From Balneolaceae bacterium (GTDB lineage: Bacteria; Bacteroidota; Rhodothermia; Balneolales; Balneolaceae): DNA of 7,344 nucleotides. The stretch lies in the NCBI GenBank assembly GCA_007118525.1, contig SKRK01000098.1, positions 1 through 7,344 of the forward strand, read 5' to 3'. Of the stretch, positions 7,242 through 7,344 are shown in pieces (the stretch's first letter is position 1; each line of letters begins with the position of its first letter). The notes beneath the pieces are model-generated. The model was not told the DNA's origin, searched no databases, and saw nothing but the letters and a program-made list of their open reading frames with translations. Both the position numbers and the translations under genes were made by a program.

Positions 7242-7245
7242 CCTT
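7242..7245 (-). promoter_or_regulatory. Possible ribosome-binding site of the PH-domain gene
   Basis: AAGG ends seven bases before the ATG at 7234 on the minus strand. It is the only purine-rich match among the three possible starts (7267 TTG, 7261 ATG, 7234 ATG) and is the reason for choosing the innermost one. Shine-Dalgarno signals are weak across the window, so the match is only moderate evidence. Confidence 0.3.
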
Positions 7246-7268
7246 GTTTTGGGTTTAGCATTTGCAAG

Positions 7269-7296
7269 ATAATACAAAAGTTATCCCAAACTGTAA
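7269..7296 (-). promoter_or_regulatory. Weak promoter candidate before the PH-domain gene
   Basis: On the minus strand TATTAT (7274-7269) matches the -10 consensus at five of six positions, but the hexamer 16 bases upstream (TTACAG, 7296-7291) is poor. A transcript starting around 7262 would leave about 28 bases of leader for the ATG at 7234 and none for the one at 7261, which is consistent with the start chosen. Confidence 0.22.
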
Positions 7297-7306
7297 GGTC
7301 AATTCT

Positions 7307-7344
7307 CTACGCTGGCTCGTCAGATAATTTTCCGCCGTGAGCAG
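7307..7344 (-). CDS. Possible C-terminal tail of an upstream gene (partial)
   Basis: Entering at the right edge on the minus strand, one frame reads AHGGKLSDEPA and stops with TAG at 7309-7307. The composition (charged, Gly/Pro containing) resembles an ordinary protein C-terminus, and the stop leaves about 70 bases before the PH-domain start, a normal spacing. Another frame stays open to 7255 but gives a less protein-like hydrophobic, Cys-containing end. Eleven residues are too few to name a protein. Confidence 0.25.
   Translation of the reverse strand, partial: AHGGKLSDEPA

Noticed and set aside
7255..7344. A 29-residue open frame entering from the right edge on the minus strand.
   Set aside because: It would overlap the PH-domain promoter candidate, and its sequence (ending FVLSCKC) looks less like a real C-terminus than the frame stopping at 7307. 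Neither is proven.

Overview
This looks like an ordinary chromosomal segment from a Bacteroidota-related bacterium. The best guess is the Balneolota/Rhodothermota side of that group. This rests on a large DUF2723-type membrane protein, a YbeY with the Bacteroidota-style GY-x-D-K variant of the metal motif, and weak or absent Shine-Dalgarno sequences. There is no mobile element, CRISPR array, tRNA or rRNA. Every supported gene lies on the minus strand, so the biological order runs from right (7344) to left (1).

Right part (7344 to about 4990): the tail of a possible upstream gene comes first, then a bacterial PH-domain (DUF304/YdbS-like) membrane-anchored protein. Next is a 38-residue single-pass membrane protein that has no homologue I can name. 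Its stop codon overlaps the start of a PutP-type Na+/proline symporter by four bases. The symporter keeps the Na+- and proline-binding residues known from E. coli PutP, and the small protein is a good candidate accessory subunit. A weak terminator-like hairpin follows putP.

Middle (4991 to 4581): about 410 bases without a convincing gene, holding one candidate promoter.

Left part (4580 to 1): a 1011-residue DUF2723 (GT-C-like) membrane protein with a C-terminal soluble, TPR-like and coiled-coil region. It is followed by a tight cluster of an unrecognised 155-residue protein, ybeY (17 bp overlap) and a Toprim protein (4 bp GTGA overlap). The Toprim protein reads as the N-terminal half of a divergent type IA topoisomerase and runs off the left edge.

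No clearly new multi-gene system is visible. The most interesting points are the tiny ORF coupled to putP, the topoisomerase-like Toprim protein with a changed metal motif fused translationally to ybeY, and the unknown gene ahead of ybeY.
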